A stretch of DNA of 64,000 bases from Lunatibacter salilacus (GTDB lineage: Bacteria > Bacteroidota > Bacteroidia > Cytophagales > Cyclobacteriaceae). Positions 62,423 through 64,000 of the stretch are shown here, in pieces (position 1 is the stretch's first letter; each line of letters starts with the position of its first letter). A program made the position numbers and the translations under genes. The notes below the pieces were generated by a model. That model was not told the origin of the DNA, searched no databases, and was given only the letters and a program-made list of their open reading frames with translations. The stretch covers positions 1-64,000 of the forward strand of contig NZ_VOLC01000012.1 in NCBI RefSeq assembly GCF_009797935.1, read 5' to 3'.

Positions 62423-62770
62423 ACCGCAAAGGACGCAGAGTAGACGCTCAGGACGCAAAAAGATTTTAAAACATTTGGATTCTCACAGTCGGTAGTGGTT
62501 CCCTTTAAAAAATACCACAAGGCCACAAAGAGATTTGAGAAACCTTCGTGTTCTTCGAGTACCTCCGTGTTCTTAAGTGGTTCCTCCTTTTTAACCGCAA
62601 AGGGCGCAGAATAGGCGCAAAGGACGCAAAGGTATTTTTAGATCTTCGTTTAAATTGAAGATGTATGTAGAGCTCTTAAAACAGGACCACAAAGAACTCA
62701 GAGTTGGCTAGAAATCTCTATGTTCTCTGAGTCCCATAATCTCTCCGACTCCTCCGTGGTTCCCTATTTT
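62423..62770. repeat. Intergenic repeats, right copy flanking SusC/SusD pair 2
   Basis: Contains ACCGCAAAGGACGCAGAG at 62424, then from about 62507 AAAAATACCACAAGGCC, CACAAAGAGA, AACCTTCGTGTTCTTCGAGT, CTCCGTGTTCTT, ACCGCAAAGGGCGCAGA and GGCGCAAAGGACGC. Word order matches the block at 57126-57240 on the other side of the SusC/SusD pair. No gene was seen in this stretch. Confidence 0.65.
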
Positions 62771-62788
62771 TGTAGCATAGGATGCTAT

Positions 62789-64000
62789 TTATTCCCTCAC
62801 CACTTCCACCAGCTCCACCCAATGTTTCGCTTTTTTGCCGGTAAAGTGCTCTATTTGGTGGCGGCAGCTGAAGCCGTTGGCGGCGAGGGAAGTCGCTTCA
62901 TCCATGGCTTTGACAGCAGGAAAAAGGATCTCATCACCGATTTTTTTGGAGATCTTGTAGTGTTCTTTTTCATAGCCAAAAGACCCCGCCATTCCACAGC
63001 AACCAGATGGGATTTCCAAAACGGTTCCGGAATCGTCCTTCGATAATACCTGCTTCATACTCTGCGTGCCATACAGGGCTTTCTGATGGCAGTGGCCGTG
63101 AATATGCATGCTGTCACCTTTGGGTTTCAGCTTGATTTGGGTGTTGCCTGCTTCCTTTTCTGTCGCCAAAAATACATCTATCAGCATTACATTTTCCTTC
63201 AATTTTTTGGCAATATCCACACTGTCCAACAAATCCGGAAAATCATCGTTCAATGCCGAAGCACAACTTGGTTCACAAACCACAACTTTCAACCCCTGAT
63301 CAATAAAACCCATCAACTTATCAACCGTAGCCTGCCCCTGAGCCTTGGCCTCCCTTAAAAATCCGTGGGAGATCTTTGGCCGCTGACAGCACCCGATATG
63401 GGCGAGTTCAACCTCATAACCACAATCATTGAGTAGCTTAAGCGCCGCCTTTCCGATTTCCGGCTCGTGGTAATTGAGGTAGGTATCCGCAAATAACACA
63501 ACTTTTTTGTCCAGCTTGGGCTGATTCGAACCGTTTTTTGAAAACCACTTATAAAAGGGTTGCGAAGTGTATTCGGGCAAGGTTCGCTTTTTGTCGAATC
63601 CGGCCATTTTCTCAAGGCTGGCCTTAAATGGAGCAGAAGCTTGTAGCGCATTGATGGCAGGAGCAAGCTTTCCAGCAAACATCCGGGCGGCTTTTGATGA
63701 GTCCCGGATCATTTTATCCCTACGGCTTGGTCCCTTTTGGTCGTAATACAGTTGCATCACATCACTTTTCATCTTAGCCATGTCCACATTGCTGGGGCAT
63801 TCGGACTTGCAGGCTTTGCAGGAGAGGCAGAGGGCAAGGGTTTCTTGCAGGCGTTCGCTGGTCAGACCGTTGCCATTTAGTTGACCCGACATGGCTAGGC
63901 GTAGTGCATTGGCCCGGCCTCGGGTCGAGTGCTCCTCATCCCTGGTGGCTTTGAAGCTGGGGCACATGGTGCCGCCGATTAACTTCCGGCATTCCCCAAC
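62789..64000 (-). CDS. FAD/Fe-S oxidoreductase, C-terminal part (cut by window edge)
   Basis: The minus-strand frame is open to the window edge, reading GECRKLIGGTMCPS before ATRDEEHSTRGRAN, so the ATG at 63967 is internal and the gene continues beyond 64000. Present here are a ferredoxin-like cluster site CLSCKACKSECPSNV, preceded by the ECRK..GGTMCPS cysteines, and two cysteine-rich CCG-type domains (HIGCCQRPKISHG and IPSGCCGMAGSFGYE). This is the C-terminal portion of large FAD-linked oxidase/Fe-S fusions such as YdiJ/D-2-hydroxyglutarate dehydrogenase or GlcD-GlcF-like proteins, usually near 1000 residues. Likely oxidises a 2-hydroxyacid. Confidence 0.88.
   Translation of the reverse strand, partial: VGECRKLIGGTMCPSFKATRDEEHSTRGRANALRLAMSGQLNGNGLTSERLQETLALCLSCKACKSECPSNVDMAKMKSDVMQLYYDQKGPSRRDKMIRDSSKAARMFAGKLAPAINALQASAPFKASLEKMAGFDKKRTLPEYTSQPFYKWFSKNGSNQPKLDKKVVLFADTYLNYHEPEIGKAALKLLNDCGYEVELAHIGCCQRPKISHGFLREAKAQGQATVDKLMGFIDQGLKVVVCEPSCASALNDDFPDLLDSVDIAKKLKENVMLIDVFLATEKEAGNTQIKLKPKGDSMHIHGHCHQKALYGTQSMKQVLSKDDSGTVLEIPSGCCGMAGSFGYEKEHYKISKKIGDEILFPAVKAMDEATSLAANGFSCRHQIEHFTGKKAKHWVELVEVVRE

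Overview
The window looks like a chromosome segment of a Bacteroidota bacterium, probably order Cytophagales and close to Cyclobacteriaceae (inference from gene content only). Evidence: two SusC/SusD outer-membrane uptake pairs, many lipoproteins with N-terminal lipoboxes, almost no Shine-Dalgarno sequences before starts, several promoters fitting the Bacteroidota pattern (TTG about 20 bases before TAnnTTTG), and PVC-type cytochrome c lipoproteins. No rRNA, tRNA, CRISPR array, intact insertion sequence or prophage was seen.

Layout. 1-3100: a repeat block, then two minus-strand hydrolase lipoproteins (serine hydrolase, M28 peptidase). 3400-8050: surface-glycan block (three glycosyltransferases and an MsbA-type ABC exporter), followed by hemA and a GT92-like glycosyltransferase. 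10890-12420: a lipoprotein with two truncated-globin-like domains and a small membrane protein with an HMA-like domain lacking CxxC. 12600-13350: a broken lipoprotein gene. 13358-17669: the three enzymes needed for UDP-diacetylbacillosamine-type sugar synthesis (dehydratase, acetyltransferase, aminotransferase). 17800-19850: a large imperfect palindrome, a 1-Cys peroxiredoxin and a decayed metallo-hydrolase. 19931-26175: penicillin-acylase-family hydrolase, HAD nucleotidase, coiled-coil membrane protein, MsrB, class III aminotransferase, rRNA-type methyltransferase. 26211-26660: relic of a CzcA/CusA efflux gene.

26841-28973: a 3-keto-glycoside-type pair (DUF1080 hydrolase and Tat-exported Gfo/Idh/MocA oxidoreductase). 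29066-29993: an HTH-nucleotidyltransferase/HepT-like pair in which the hallmark residues of both partners are altered. 30027-39111: NAT, LOG-family protein, a large PVC-type cytochrome lipoprotein, an aldose epimerase/SMP-30 operon, a geranylgeranyl-reductase-like flavoprotein and an unknown small protein. 39250-45008: SusC/SusD pair 1 with a convergent AraC-family regulator, and two direct repeats exactly 21 bp apart upstream of susC that look like an AraC-type operator.

45590-51261: a compact redox locus made of a two-TM protein with two related soluble halves, a DyP-type peroxidase, a catalase-like heme protein and a convergent VAO-family FAD oxidase related to aldonolactone oxidases. This is my best candidate for a little-described system: a possible source and sinks of hydrogen peroxide in one locus. 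51886-57107: a Tm-1-like (UPF0261) protein and a PEP-hydrolase-family protein, which correspond to the two halves of tomato Tm-1, flank a cytochrome c/beta-propeller lipoprotein and are followed by an AAC(3)-fold acetyltransferase. 57850-62368: SusC/SusD pair 2, bracketed by copies of the same intergenic repeat. The right edge cuts a large FAD/Fe-S oxidoreductase.
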